A stretch of 64,000 nucleotides of DNA, taken from assembly GCF_035917275.1 (NCBI RefSeq), contig NZ_CP108508.1:6882001-6946000 (forward strand). Reading direction: 5' to 3'. A program made the translations under genes and the position numbers. Positions 39,557-47,280 of this stretch are shown here, one piece after another. This DNA is from Streptomyces sp. NBC_01237. Its GTDB lineage: Bacteria > Actinomycetota > Actinomycetes > Streptomycetales > Streptomycetaceae. The stretch's first letter is position 1. Each line of letters begins with the position of its first letter. The notes under the pieces are model-generated. The model was not told where the DNA came from. It did no database searches and saw only the letters and a program-made list of their open reading frames with translations.

Positions 39557-40396
39557 ATGAGCACCTCGCCCGCCCCCGATGCCACCACGACCGCCGAACG
39601 CTGGGAATGGAACCAGGAGCGCTACCGGGACGGCGTCTTCAGCCACGCCGTCGCCACCGAACGGGAACGGCTGAGCCTCCTGGAGTCCGTCCTCGACCAC
39701 CACACCCGCGCCCGTTTCGAAAGCCTCGGCCTGACCACCGGCCACCGGGTGCTGGAGGTCGGCGGCGGTGGCGGGTCCGTCGCCCGCTGGCTCGCCGGCC
39801 GCGGCGCCGAGGTGACCGTCACCGACCTCGACACGACCTTCCTCGACGAGCTCGGCGAGGAAGGGGTCCGGGTGCTGCGCCACGACGTCTACACCGAGGA
39901 CTTCCCGCCCGGCTCCTTCGACTTCATCCACGCCCGGTACGTCGTGATCCATCTGCCCGACCCCGAGAAGGCGCTGGCCAGGCTCGTCGAATGGCTGGCG
40001 CCCGGCGGTGTGCTGGTGCTGGAGGAGCCCGCGTTCTTCCCGATCAAGGACTCCCCGCACCCGGCCTACCAGAAGGTGATGCGTGCCTTCCGCGCCCACC
40101 TGGAGAGCGCCGTCGGTACGGATACGGAGTGGGCGCGTTCCTTCCCCGTACCGTTCGAGGGCAAGGGGCTGGCCAAGATCGGCTACGACGCGCGGTTCCA
40201 GCAGATCAAGGGCGGCGACGACGAGGCCCGCTGGTGGCAGCTGACCCTGGAGCAGACCCGGGAGGCGGTCGTCGCCGAAGGACTGGCCACGGACGACGAC
40301 TTCGCCGCCGCCTACGCGGAGCTGGCCGACCCGGGGTTCCAGGACCTCTCCCTGGCGGTCTTCACCGCGTGGGGCATCAAGGAGTCCGGGGCCTGA
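39557..40396 (+). CDS. Class I SAM-dependent methyltransferase
   Basis: A 279-residue methyltransferase. Motif I is VLEVGGGGGSVARWL, motif II has the acidic VTDLD, and DFIHARYVVIHLPDPEKALARLVEWLAPGGVLVLEE covers motifs IV-VI; this order is typical of small-molecule methyltransferases. The start is ATG 39557 after AAGGAG. It follows the cyclase gene by 154 bp, and a strong hairpin ends it. It may act with the neighbouring cyclase and P450 on one metabolite, which is inference from context. Confidence 0.9.
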   Translation: MSTSPAPDATTTAERWEWNQERYRDGVFSHAVATERERLSLLESVLDHHTRARFESLGLTTGHRVLEVGGGGGSVARWLAGRGAEVTVTDLDTTFLDELGEEGVRVLRHDVYTEDFPPGSFDFIHARYVVIHLPDPEKALARLVEWLAPGGVLVLEEPAFFPIKDSPHPAYQKVMRAFRAHLESAVGTDTEWARSFPVPFEGKGLAKIGYDARFQQIKGGDDEARWWQLTLEQTREAVVAEGLATDDDFAAAYAELADPGFQDLSLAVFTAWGIKESGA

Positions 40397-40416
40397 TCTG
40401 CCCCGCCGCACCACGA

Positions 40417-40458
40417 AGGAGCGCCGGACGGGCCGATCCCAGCCCGTCCGGCGCTCCT
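40417..40458. terminator. Bidirectional terminator hairpin
   Basis: A perfect 17-bp stem (AGGAGCGCCGGACGGGC and its complement) with an 8-nt loop lies between the convergent methyltransferase and P450 genes. Confidence 0.9.
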
Positions 40459-40511
40459 GTGTGTGGCAGCCCCGCCTCAGCCCGTCGGGCGCGGCCGGGC
40501 GCGGGGCCCTG

Positions 40512-41720
40512 TCACCACTCCACGGGCAGGGACTTCGGCCGCAGGGTCAGCAGACCGCCCAGCCACTCCACGTCCTCGGCGGGGACGGCGAGCCGCAGTG
40601 AGGGCAGCCTCTTGGCCAGGACCCCGAAGGCCACCTGGAGCTCCATCCGGGCCACTCCGACGCCGGGGCAGTAGTGCGTGCCATGACCGAACGCGGCGTG
40701 CACCGCGTCGGTGCGGGTGATGTCCAGTTCGTCGGGGCGTGAGACATGGCGGGTGTCGCGGCCCGCCGCGTGCATCACCGGAATGACGCCCTCACCGGCC
40801 GCGATCGTGGTGCCCGCGAGTTCCAGCTCCTCGGTCGCTATGCGCATGAAGCCGATCTCCGACGGTGGTGCGTAGCGCAGCAGTTCCTCGGTGGCCCCGG
40901 GCACCAGGTCCGGGTTCTCGCTCAGCAGCCGCCACTGGTCGGGGTGGCGCAGCAGCTGGTAGAGCGCGCGGACGATGGCGCTGACCGTCGTGTCGTGCCC
41001 GGCCACCAGCAGGTTGATGCCGAGCCAGACCAGCTCGCGCTCGCCGAGGCGGTCGTTGTCGTCGCGGGCGGTGATCAGGGCGCTGAGCAGGTCGTCGCTG
41101 GGAGCTTCCCGGCGCTGGGCGATCAGCCCGGCGACGTAGGCGGCCGACTCGGAGCGCGCGGCGAGACGTTCCTCGGGGGTGTGCGCGGTGATGCTGACCA
41201 GCCGGTCCGTCCACTCCTGCAGGCGCTCACGGTCCTCGACGGGCGCCCCGACCATCTCGCAGATGACCCAGACGGGCAGGACAGCGGCGAAGTCGTGGTG
41301 CAGATCGGCGGGGCGCGGGCCCGCCTCCAGCCGGTCGATGAGCTCGTGGGCGATCTCCTCGACCCTGGCCCGCCACTTCTCCGCCTTGCGCGGGGTGAAG
41401 GCGGGCGCGATGAGCCGGCGCAGCCTGGCGTGGTCCTCGCCCTCCTGGTTGAGGAGGTTGTAGGGGTTGTCGGAGAAGTCCTCGCCCTTGACCGTACGCA
41501 CGGCTCCCGGTTCGCGCAGGGCCGCGCGGGAGAGCCTGCGGTCGGCCATGGCGGCCACGACCTCGTCGTAGCCCGTGACCATCAGGGCGGTGTCCCCGCT
41601 GGGCAACTGGACCCGGGTGACGGGGCACTTGGCGCGAAGTTCCTCGTACTCCTGCGGCGGCTCGGCGAACGGCCGCACGGGGAAGGGGTATTGGGGCAGG
41701 GCCAGGGGCTGGTCGGTCAT
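40512..41720 (-). CDS. Cytochrome P450
   Basis: A 402-residue soluble P450. The I-helix is AGHDTT, ExxR is in TEELLRYAPP, and the heme loop is FGHGTHYCPGVGVARME with Cys near residue 349. The heme loop has HGTHYC in place of the usual HxC(I/L)G pattern of CYP105, as in some macrolide and terpene P450s. No ferredoxin or reductase gene is adjacent, so it must borrow partners, possibly those at 20544-23227. It converges on the methyltransferase and is separated from the acyltransferase by a 160-bp gap with GGCCGGCCC inverted repeats. Confidence 0.95.
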   Translation of the reverse strand: MTDQPLALPQYPFPVRPFAEPPQEYEELRAKCPVTRVQLPSGDTALMVTGYDEVVAAMADRRLSRAALREPGAVRTVKGEDFSDNPYNLLNQEGEDHARLRRLIAPAFTPRKAEKWRARVEEIAHELIDRLEAGPRPADLHHDFAAVLPVWVICEMVGAPVEDRERLQEWTDRLVSITAHTPEERLAARSESAAYVAGLIAQRREAPSDDLLSALITARDDNDRLGERELVWLGINLLVAGHDTTVSAIVRALYQLLRHPDQWRLLSENPDLVPGATEELLRYAPPSEIGFMRIATEELELAGTTIAAGEGVIPVMHAAGRDTRHVSRPDELDITRTDAVHAAFGHGTHYCPGVGVARMELQVAFGVLAKRLPSLRLAVPAEDVEWLGGLLTLRPKSLPVEW

Positions 41721-41880
41721 GGGGACTGCCTCTCTGCTGCGGGATCGGATCGGGTCGGGTCCGTCGGTGCGGTTCGTGGGGACGGTCCGCGGAGCCGGGT
41801 CGGTGGGGCCGGCCCGGTCCGCGAGTCGCGTCCGTGGGGCGGGCCGGCCCGGTTCTCCGTGTGCCGGGCCGGCCGCGGGA

Positions 41881-43071
41881 TCAGGGGGACGCGCTGCCGC
41901 CGGAGAGGGCCGGCGCGGGGGTGGCGGGTGGCGGAGGGGTCGGTGGGGCGGGTGGGGCGGCAGGGTCGGATCGCGGCCGTCCCAGGTACCTCGTCGCGGG
42001 TCGTTCGACCAGGACGTGAAGTGCCCAGGAGAGCGCCAGGGACAGCGCGAACGCGGCGGCGAGCAGGACCAGCGCCGCCGGGGTGGACCAGGTCCGTCCC
42101 TCCCCGAGCAGCCGGTGCCCGTGCTGGAGCAGCAGCCGGTGCGTGAGGTAGAAGGCGAAGGACCACTCGCCGAGCCGGATCAGGAGCGGGCTCGCCAGGA
42201 ACGAGCGGCGCCCGCCGGCGTCGGCGCGGGCGACCGCCACGACGAGCAGGCCGATCGGGACGACCGTCGCGCTGGTCAGTCCGTGGAGGAAGGGCAGTCG
42301 CAGGGAGACCGCGTAACCGATGGCGAGCAGGATCACGGCCGTCGGCACCCCGACGGTGATGCGGCGGCCGGTCAGCAGCATGCGGGCGAGGAGGATGCCG
42401 AAGGCGAACTCCAGGGCCCGGCCGACCGGGAGGACGTAGACGAACCAGAACTGCTCCTGCGAACCGGTGCCGAAGGGAAGTGCCTCACCGGCCGGCAGCA
42501 GTGCGGAGAGCCACGGCAGGGTGGGGACGGCCAGGGCGGTACCGGCCGCCCAGAGCCATAGCCGTTCGGGCCTGATCCGCAGGACGGCGCGGATCAGGAA
42601 GGGGAAGGCGAGGTAGAAGAACACCTCGCAGGAGAGCGACCAGCTGACGTCGTTGAGGCTGGAGAAGACGTCACGGTCGGGGACCCAGGTCTGGACGAGG
42701 AAGAAGTTGGGGATCGCCGCGCGGGCTTCGGCCGGTGTGCCCGCCGAGGCGAGCAGAACCAGGGCCGCGCCCCAGGTCAGCAGGTGCAGCGGATAGACCT
42801 TCGCGGCGCGGCGGCGCCAGAAGCGGGGTGCCGTGTCCGTCTCGCGGGACGACCAGGTGAGGACGAATCCGCTGAGGACGAAGAAGAAGCTGACCCCCAG
42901 CCAGCCCGCGTTCGCCACCACGTCCGCGTACGCCCTGTTGACCCCGCCGTCGGCGAAGGGCGACTCCAGGGAGGCGTGGAAGGCGAAGACGAGGAGGACG
43001 GCGACGAAGCGCAGTCCGGTGAGTGAGGGAAGACGTGACCGGTCGTCGGACCGGGGTGGTGCCGTGGGCAT
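41881..43071 (-). CDS. Acyltransferase 3 family membrane protein
   Basis: A 396-residue integral membrane acyltransferase with about ten hydrophobic helices. The family start is present (LPSLTGLRFVAVLLVFAFHASLESP), as are WLGVSFFFVLSGFVLTWS and an RxxRIYP-like KVYPLHLL; the active-site His is in FAFHAS. Such enzymes O-acylate sugars, polysaccharides, macrolides or lipids. I chose ATG 43071. The last 27 residues are Pro/Ala-rich low-complexity sequence. It diverges from a DHA2 exporter, with two palindromes between them. Confidence 0.92.
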   Translation of the reverse strand: MPTAPPRSDDRSRLPSLTGLRFVAVLLVFAFHASLESPFADGGVNRAYADVVANAGWLGVSFFFVLSGFVLTWSSRETDTAPRFWRRRAAKVYPLHLLTWGAALVLLASAGTPAEARAAIPNFFLVQTWVPDRDVFSSLNDVSWSLSCEVFFYLAFPFLIRAVLRIRPERLWLWAAGTALAVPTLPWLSALLPAGEALPFGTGSQEQFWFVYVLPVGRALEFAFGILLARMLLTGRRITVGVPTAVILLAIGYAVSLRLPFLHGLTSATVVPIGLLVVAVARADAGGRRSFLASPLLIRLGEWSFAFYLTHRLLLQHGHRLLGEGRTWSTPAALVLLAAAFALSLALSWALHVLVERPATRYLGRPRSDPAAPPAPPTPPPPATPAPALSGGSASP

Positions 43072-43096
43072 GTGCGCTCCGGATGTGGGACACCGT

Positions 43097-43111
43097 GAAC
43101 TTTTATAGTTC
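43097..43111 (-). promoter_or_regulatory. Inverted repeat and TATAAA near the acyltransferase start
   Basis: GAACT-TTTAT-AGTTC is a perfect 5-bp inverted repeat 26 bp before ATG 43071. Read on the minus strand it contains TATAAA, a likely -10 element. Confidence 0.45.
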
Positions 43112-43231
43112 GTCAACAATCGAAGCATAGGGATGCCCCCGGTCGCCCACAAGGTCGAACGGCTTGCGTTCCGTCGAGATTGTTTGCTGCCAGACGATAT
43201 GGCTGCTACGTTCGGGGGAAATAATCGGCTA

Positions 43232-43247
43232 GCAGACAGTTGTCTGC
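43232..43247. promoter_or_regulatory. Operator candidate upstream of the DHA2 exporter
   Basis: GCAGACA-GT-TGTCTGC is a perfect 7-bp inverted repeat ending 21 bp before ATG 43269. No TetR or similar regulator gene is adjacent; the nearest regulator is the LuxR protein at 46336-47013. Confidence 0.5.
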
Positions 43248-43268
43248 CGGATCGAATGGCGGCAAACG

Positions 43269-44795
43269 ATGTCGGACCCACAGTCGGCCTCGCGTCCAGC
43301 CGGAACCCTGGGCGCCCGCAAGGGACTTGCCCTCCTTGTGCTCTGTGCGCAGCTGTTCCTGGACTCCATGGACGTCTCGTTGATGGGCGTGGCCCTGCCC
43401 GAACTGAAGGACGACCTGGGGCTGAGCCCGGAAGAACTGCAATGGATCATCTCCGGCTACGCGGTCGCGTACGGAGGTTTCCTGCTGCTCGGCGGCCGGG
43501 CCGCCGACCTGTTCGGCAGACGCCGGATGTTCTTCTGGGGAACCGCGGTGTTCGCCGTGGCCAGCCTGGCGGGCGGATTCGTCTCGGACGGCGGGCTGCT
43601 GATCGTCAGCCGGGTCATCAAGGGAATCGCGGCGGCGTTCATCGCCCCGGCGGCCCTGTCGATCATCATGACGACGTTCAAGGAAGGCCCCGAGCGCAAC
43701 CGGGCGGTGGGCATCTTCTCCCTCACCGGCGCCAGCGGCTACGCGGCCGGGCTCGTGCTCTCGGGTGTGCTCACCCAGCTGAACTGGCGGCTCACGTTCT
43801 TCGTACCCTTCGTCATCGCCGCCCTGGTCTTCGCGGCCGTCCGGTACGCGGTGTCCCCCGACGAGCCCCGTACCGGGGACCGTCCCGGATTCGACGCCTT
43901 CGGTGCGCTGACCGCGACCGGCGGTGTGCTGCTCCTGGTCTTCGCGCTCACCCGCGCCCCCGAGGTGGGCTGGGGCTCGGCGGTGACCGTACTGTCCCTG
44001 GTCGCGGCCGTGGCGCTGCTCATCGCCTTCGTGGTCATCCAGAGCCGCCGCAGCGAGCCGCTGGTCCAGCTCTCCATCTTCCGCTCGCGCACCCTGTCGA
44101 CGGCCAACATCGTCGGGCTGACCTGGGCCTGCGCCACGATCGGCTGGCAGTTCGTCGCCCTGCTCTACCTCCAGCAGGTCCTCGGCTACAACGCCCTCGG
44201 CGCCGGGACGGCGATCGTCCCGATGGCCGCGGCGATCCTCGTCACCGTGAACCTGACCCCGCGCATCATCAACCGCTGGGGCCTGCGGATTCCGGCCGTC
44301 GTCGGTCTGCTGCTCCAGGGGCTGGGCATCCTGCTGTTCCTGCGGGCCGGTGAGCACAGCAGCTACGTCGCGGTCCTGCTGCCCGCGCTCGTCCTGCACG
44401 GTATCGGCAACGGTCTGAGCTTCCCGAGCTTCAACATCGCGGGTGTCAGCGGCGTCGCCGACGAGCAGCAGGGCCTCGCGACGTCACTGATCCAGTCGGC
44501 CCTGCAACTCGGCGGGGGCCTCGGTGTCGCCGTGGCGGCGGCCGTGCTGGCCTCCGGCGGAGCGGACGGCGGACTCGCCTCGTACCACCACGCGTTCCTG
44601 GCCGTGGGCATCTTCTCGCTCGTCGGCGCGCTGGCCGCCGCGCTGGGTCTCGGTCCGGCCAAGAACGCCGGCGAGAAGGAAGGCGCCGGTGACGGGGGCG
44701 CGACTGCCGGTACGGACAAGGCCGTTGGCACGGGCACGGGCACGGTGACGGGCGAGGGGGACAGCCCCGCAGTCCTGGAGGGTGAGCGCGCATGA
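43269..44795 (+). CDS. DHA2-family MFS exporter (14 helices)
   Basis: A 508-residue drug:H+ antiporter. Motif D1-like LDSMDVSLMGVALPELKDDLGLSPEELQWIISGYAVAYGG, motif A GRAADLFGRRRMFF and motif C-like FSLTGASGYAAGLVLSGVL are all visible. The C-terminal ~50 residues are a Gly/Thr/Glu-rich tail. ATG 43269 lacks a clear ribosome site. The stop overlaps the start of the SGNH hydrolase gene by four bases (ATGA), so pump and hydrolase are co-translated. This suggests that the exported compound is a hydrolase substrate or product. Confidence 0.92.
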   Translation: MSDPQSASRPAGTLGARKGLALLVLCAQLFLDSMDVSLMGVALPELKDDLGLSPEELQWIISGYAVAYGGFLLLGGRAADLFGRRRMFFWGTAVFAVASLAGGFVSDGGLLIVSRVIKGIAAAFIAPAALSIIMTTFKEGPERNRAVGIFSLTGASGYAAGLVLSGVLTQLNWRLTFFVPFVIAALVFAAVRYAVSPDEPRTGDRPGFDAFGALTATGGVLLLVFALTRAPEVGWGSAVTVLSLVAAVALLIAFVVIQSRRSEPLVQLSIFRSRTLSTANIVGLTWACATIGWQFVALLYLQQVLGYNALGAGTAIVPMAAAILVTVNLTPRIINRWGLRIPAVVGLLLQGLGILLFLRAGEHSSYVAVLLPALVLHGIGNGLSFPSFNIAGVSGVADEQQGLATSLIQSALQLGGGLGVAVAAAVLASGGADGGLASYHHAFLAVGIFSLVGALAAALGLGPAKNAGEKEGAGDGGATAGTDKAVGTGTGTVTGEGDSPAVLEGERA

Positions 44796-45859
44796 CCACC
44801 GGCGCCGGCACCACCCGCACCACGGACACGGGGGCGGAGACGCTCGCCCCCGACGATCCGCGCCTGTCCTGGGACGGCATCGGCGGCTGGAGCGGTGACT
44901 CCGGCCGCCGGCTGCCCCTGCGGATGCCGGTGGAGCGGCTCGCCACGGCGATGTCGGCCAACTTCTCCCGGATCGCGCTGACCACCGCGGGAGTACGTTT
45001 CGCGGTCCGCACCGACGCCGCCGAGCTGACGCTGGACATGGAGAACGATCCCGGCGGCTCGCCGCTGGACGTCCGGGTCGACGGCACCCTGGTCCACCGC
45101 TGGACCGGTGGTCCCGGCAGGCAGCGGGTCACGTTCCCGCTGCCTGCCGGGGGGCCGGACCCGGCCGAGGTCGAGGTCTGGCTCCCGCACCTGGGCATCA
45201 CCCGGATCGGCGCCGTCTCCTTCCGCGGCCACCGGTCCCTGCGGGCGGCCGAGCGCTCCGGGCCCCGCTGGGTCGCGTACGGGAGTTCACTCACCCAGTG
45301 CATGTACGCGGCGGGGCCCTCGGAGACCTGGCCCGCCCTGGTCGCGGCGGGCCGGGGGTGGCGGCTGCGCAATCTCGGGTTCGCCGGGGAGGCATACCTC
45401 GACCCGGTCGTCGCGCGGGCGGTCCGGGACGCGCCGGCCGACGTGATCACGCTGGAGCTGGGCATCAACGCCTACATCCGGGGGGCGTTCACCGAGCGGA
45501 GCTGGGGCCCGGCCGTCTGCGGCTTCATCGACACGATCCGCGACGGCCACCCGGACACGCCCGTCGTGGTGCTCACCCCACTGTCGTCGCCCGACCGCGA
45601 GAAGGCCGTCAACAGCGCCGGGCTGACGCTGGAGGACACCCGCGCGATCACCGAGGAGGCGGTGCGGGTCCTCCAGCGCCTGGGGGACCGCGCACTCCAC
45701 CCGGTGGACGGGCTCGCGCTCGCCCCCGTCGCGGACGCGGCGCATCTCTACGCCGACGGCCTCCATCCCACCGCCGCGGGCGAACACGTCCTCGCCGAAC
45801 GGATCGGTGCCGCGCTCGGCGGGATCCCGCTGCAACGGGTCGCGTCGCTCAGGCCGTGA
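44792..45859 (+). CDS. SGNH/GDSL-type esterase with N-terminal jelly-roll-like domain
   Basis: A 355-residue hydrolase. Residues 1-150 form a beta-rich domain as in carbohydrate-esterase-2-type proteins (FAVRTDAAELTLDMEN, GTLVHRWTG). The SGNH domain follows, with block I YGSSLTQ (nucleophile Ser166), block II Gly in NLGFAGEAYLD, block III Asn in LELGINAY, and block V DGLHPT with catalytic Asp and His. It would remove acyl groups from sugars or glycosides. No signal peptide is visible, so it probably acts in the cytoplasm. It is coupled to the upstream exporter. Its 3' end overlaps the converging NTF2-like gene by 11 bp. Confidence 0.9.
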   Translation: MTTGAGTTRTTDTGAETLAPDDPRLSWDGIGGWSGDSGRRLPLRMPVERLATAMSANFSRIALTTAGVRFAVRTDAAELTLDMENDPGGSPLDVRVDGTLVHRWTGGPGRQRVTFPLPAGGPDPAEVEVWLPHLGITRIGAVSFRGHRSLRAAERSGPRWVAYGSSLTQCMYAAGPSETWPALVAAGRGWRLRNLGFAGEAYLDPVVARAVRDAPADVITLELGINAYIRGAFTERSWGPAVCGFIDTIRDGHPDTPVVVLTPLSSPDREKAVNSAGLTLEDTRAITEEAVRVLQRLGDRALHPVDGLALAPVADAAHLYADGLHPTAAGEHVLAERIGAALGGIPLQRVASLRP

Positions 45860-46319
45860 AGCCGATCCGGGCCAGGACGCCCCAGCGGCCGTCCTGCCGG
45901 GTGAGGACGTAGAGCGACTCGAAGGAGCCGAGCGGCTCGTCCTCGCTGTCGTAGCGGGCGAACCTGACCTGGGCGTGCACCTGATCGGGGGACGTCTGGA
46001 TCAGTTCGACCCGCTCCCAGCCGCTGTGGTCCCAGCCGGTCGCCAGCAACTGCCCCACCTCGGGCGTCGAGTTCTCGATGTAGATCTCCGGCGTCTCCCA
46101 GACGGTGACCGCGCCGTCGTGGACCCGAACGTGCGGATAGTGGAGGGTTTTCGCCCAGTCGGGCACGGAGCGGCTGTTGAGGGCGTCGAGGAAGGCGTCG
46201 AGCGCGGCGCGGGCCTCCCGGGCGACGGGGGCGCCGGGGGAGCCGACGCTCCCGGGGGAGCCGGGGCCGTCGGAGGAACCGGGCGGGGCGGGGACGGGCG
46301 CGGACGTGGGGACGGACAT
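45849..46319 (-). CDS. NTF2-like hypothetical protein
   Basis: A 156-residue protein. After a Pro/Gly/Ser-rich N-terminal 45 residues comes an NTF2-like domain: REARAALDAFLDALNSRSVPDWAKTLHYPHVRVHDGAVTVWETPEIYI, ending in SFESLYVLTRQDGRWGVLARIGF. The fold call is by pattern; no reaction can be assigned. I chose ATG 46319 after AGAAGG. It ends just after the LuxR gene in the same direction (16-bp gap), so it is probably co-transcribed with it. Confidence 0.78.
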   Translation of the reverse strand: MSVPTSAPVPAPPGSSDGPGSPGSVGSPGAPVAREARAALDAFLDALNSRSVPDWAKTLHYPHVRVHDGAVTVWETPEIYIENSTPEVGQLLATGWDHSGWERVELIQTSPDQVHAQVRFARYDSEDEPLGSFESLYVLTRQDGRWGVLARIGFTA

Positions 46320-46335
46320 GGGGGACCTTCTCTGT

Positions 46336-47013
46336 TCAGACCGTGGCGCGGTGGGTTCCGCTGGCACGGGCGACTGCCTGGATACGGTTCTTCATTCCGA
46401 GTTTTCGGAGGATGTTGGACACATGGAATTTGACGGTCTTCTGGCTCAGGGAGAAGGCGTCGGCAATCTCCGCATTTGATTCGCCGGAAGCCATCAGAGC
46501 GAATATCTCCCGCTCCCTTCCGGTGAGTGTTTCCATGTGCGGCCAGATTTCCGAAGCGGGCTTCGGGAGGTACGGGAGAATGCCGTCGATGACTTGGAGT
46601 GCTATGCCGTGCGGTAGGAATGCTTCATTCCGGAAGACCACCTCCACTGCGGTGACCAGTTCGGCCAGCGGGGCGTCGTGGCAGACGAAGCCCCGGACGT
46701 CCGCCTGGAGGTAGGCGAAGATCCGGTCGATCCTCGGGTCCCGCATCATGACGATGATCTTCGGTCTTCGGTCGCCGGGCCCCTGGGGAAGCCGACGTAC
46801 CAGACCGGCGAGCGTGTCGGCCACCGGAACAGCCGGAACATCCTCCAGCAGCGCCACGTCGGGAAAGTCCGCCCCGTCGTCCGCCGGCAGGACCTCCAGG
46901 CCGGGTGTCCTGCCCAGGGCCGTGGCGAGGCCGGCGGTGAACAGCGAACGGCAGCCGGGGGCCAGGACCCTGATGGTCCCGTGCCGCCCGCGGTCCGTAT
47001 CGGTATGCGGCAT
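46336..47013 (-). CDS. Atypical LuxR-type response regulator
   Basis: A 225-residue regulator. The C-terminal LuxR HTH is clear: LTGREREIFALMASGESNAEIADAFSLSQKTVKFHVSNILRKLGMKNRIQAVARA. The N-terminal receiver-like domain keeps the fold (IRVLAPGCRSLFTAGLATAL, then IIVMM and VRGFVCHD) but has DVALLEDVPAVPV where the phosphorylated Asp and following MP motif are expected. It probably does not depend on a kinase. ATG 47013 has GGAGG five bases upstream. A close paralogue is at 60303-60998. It diverges from the MIO lyase cluster and is the obvious candidate regulator. Confidence 0.9.
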   Translation of the reverse strand: MPHTDTDRGRHGTIRVLAPGCRSLFTAGLATALGRTPGLEVLPADDGADFPDVALLEDVPAVPVADTLAGLVRRLPQGPGDRRPKIIVMMRDPRIDRIFAYLQADVRGFVCHDAPLAELVTAVEVVFRNEAFLPHGIALQVIDGILPYLPKPASEIWPHMETLTGREREIFALMASGESNAEIADAFSLSQKTVKFHVSNILRKLGMKNRIQAVARASGTHRATV

Positions 47014-47106
47014 CCAAGCCTCCGGATCGTTGACGACGTGGACCGTGCCAGGGCGAGAATATTGCCGGAGGAATCCGAATCTCAAAGGTTCCGGGCAAGA
47101 AATAAA

Positions 47107-47136
47107 CTTGTAACGATGTTCACAGTGCGGTGACAA
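47107..47136 (-). promoter_or_regulatory. Promoter candidate for the LuxR gene
   Basis: On the minus strand TTGTCA (47136-47131) and TACAAG (47112-47107) are 18 bp apart, in an AT-rich patch of the 267-bp divergent region shared with the MIO lyase gene. Confidence 0.4.
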
Positions 47137-47280
47137 TTCGCGGTCCACGCCGATGGGCCGGGTCGGCCCAGGTCCCCGGACCTGGCGCAACCAGGTCCGA
47201 CGGCAGAAGAAATTCGGCACTCCCATCGCGAAGTATTGGGGCGCAATCGAAAAGCCCCCCGCTTCCCTGGAGTTCCGAAG

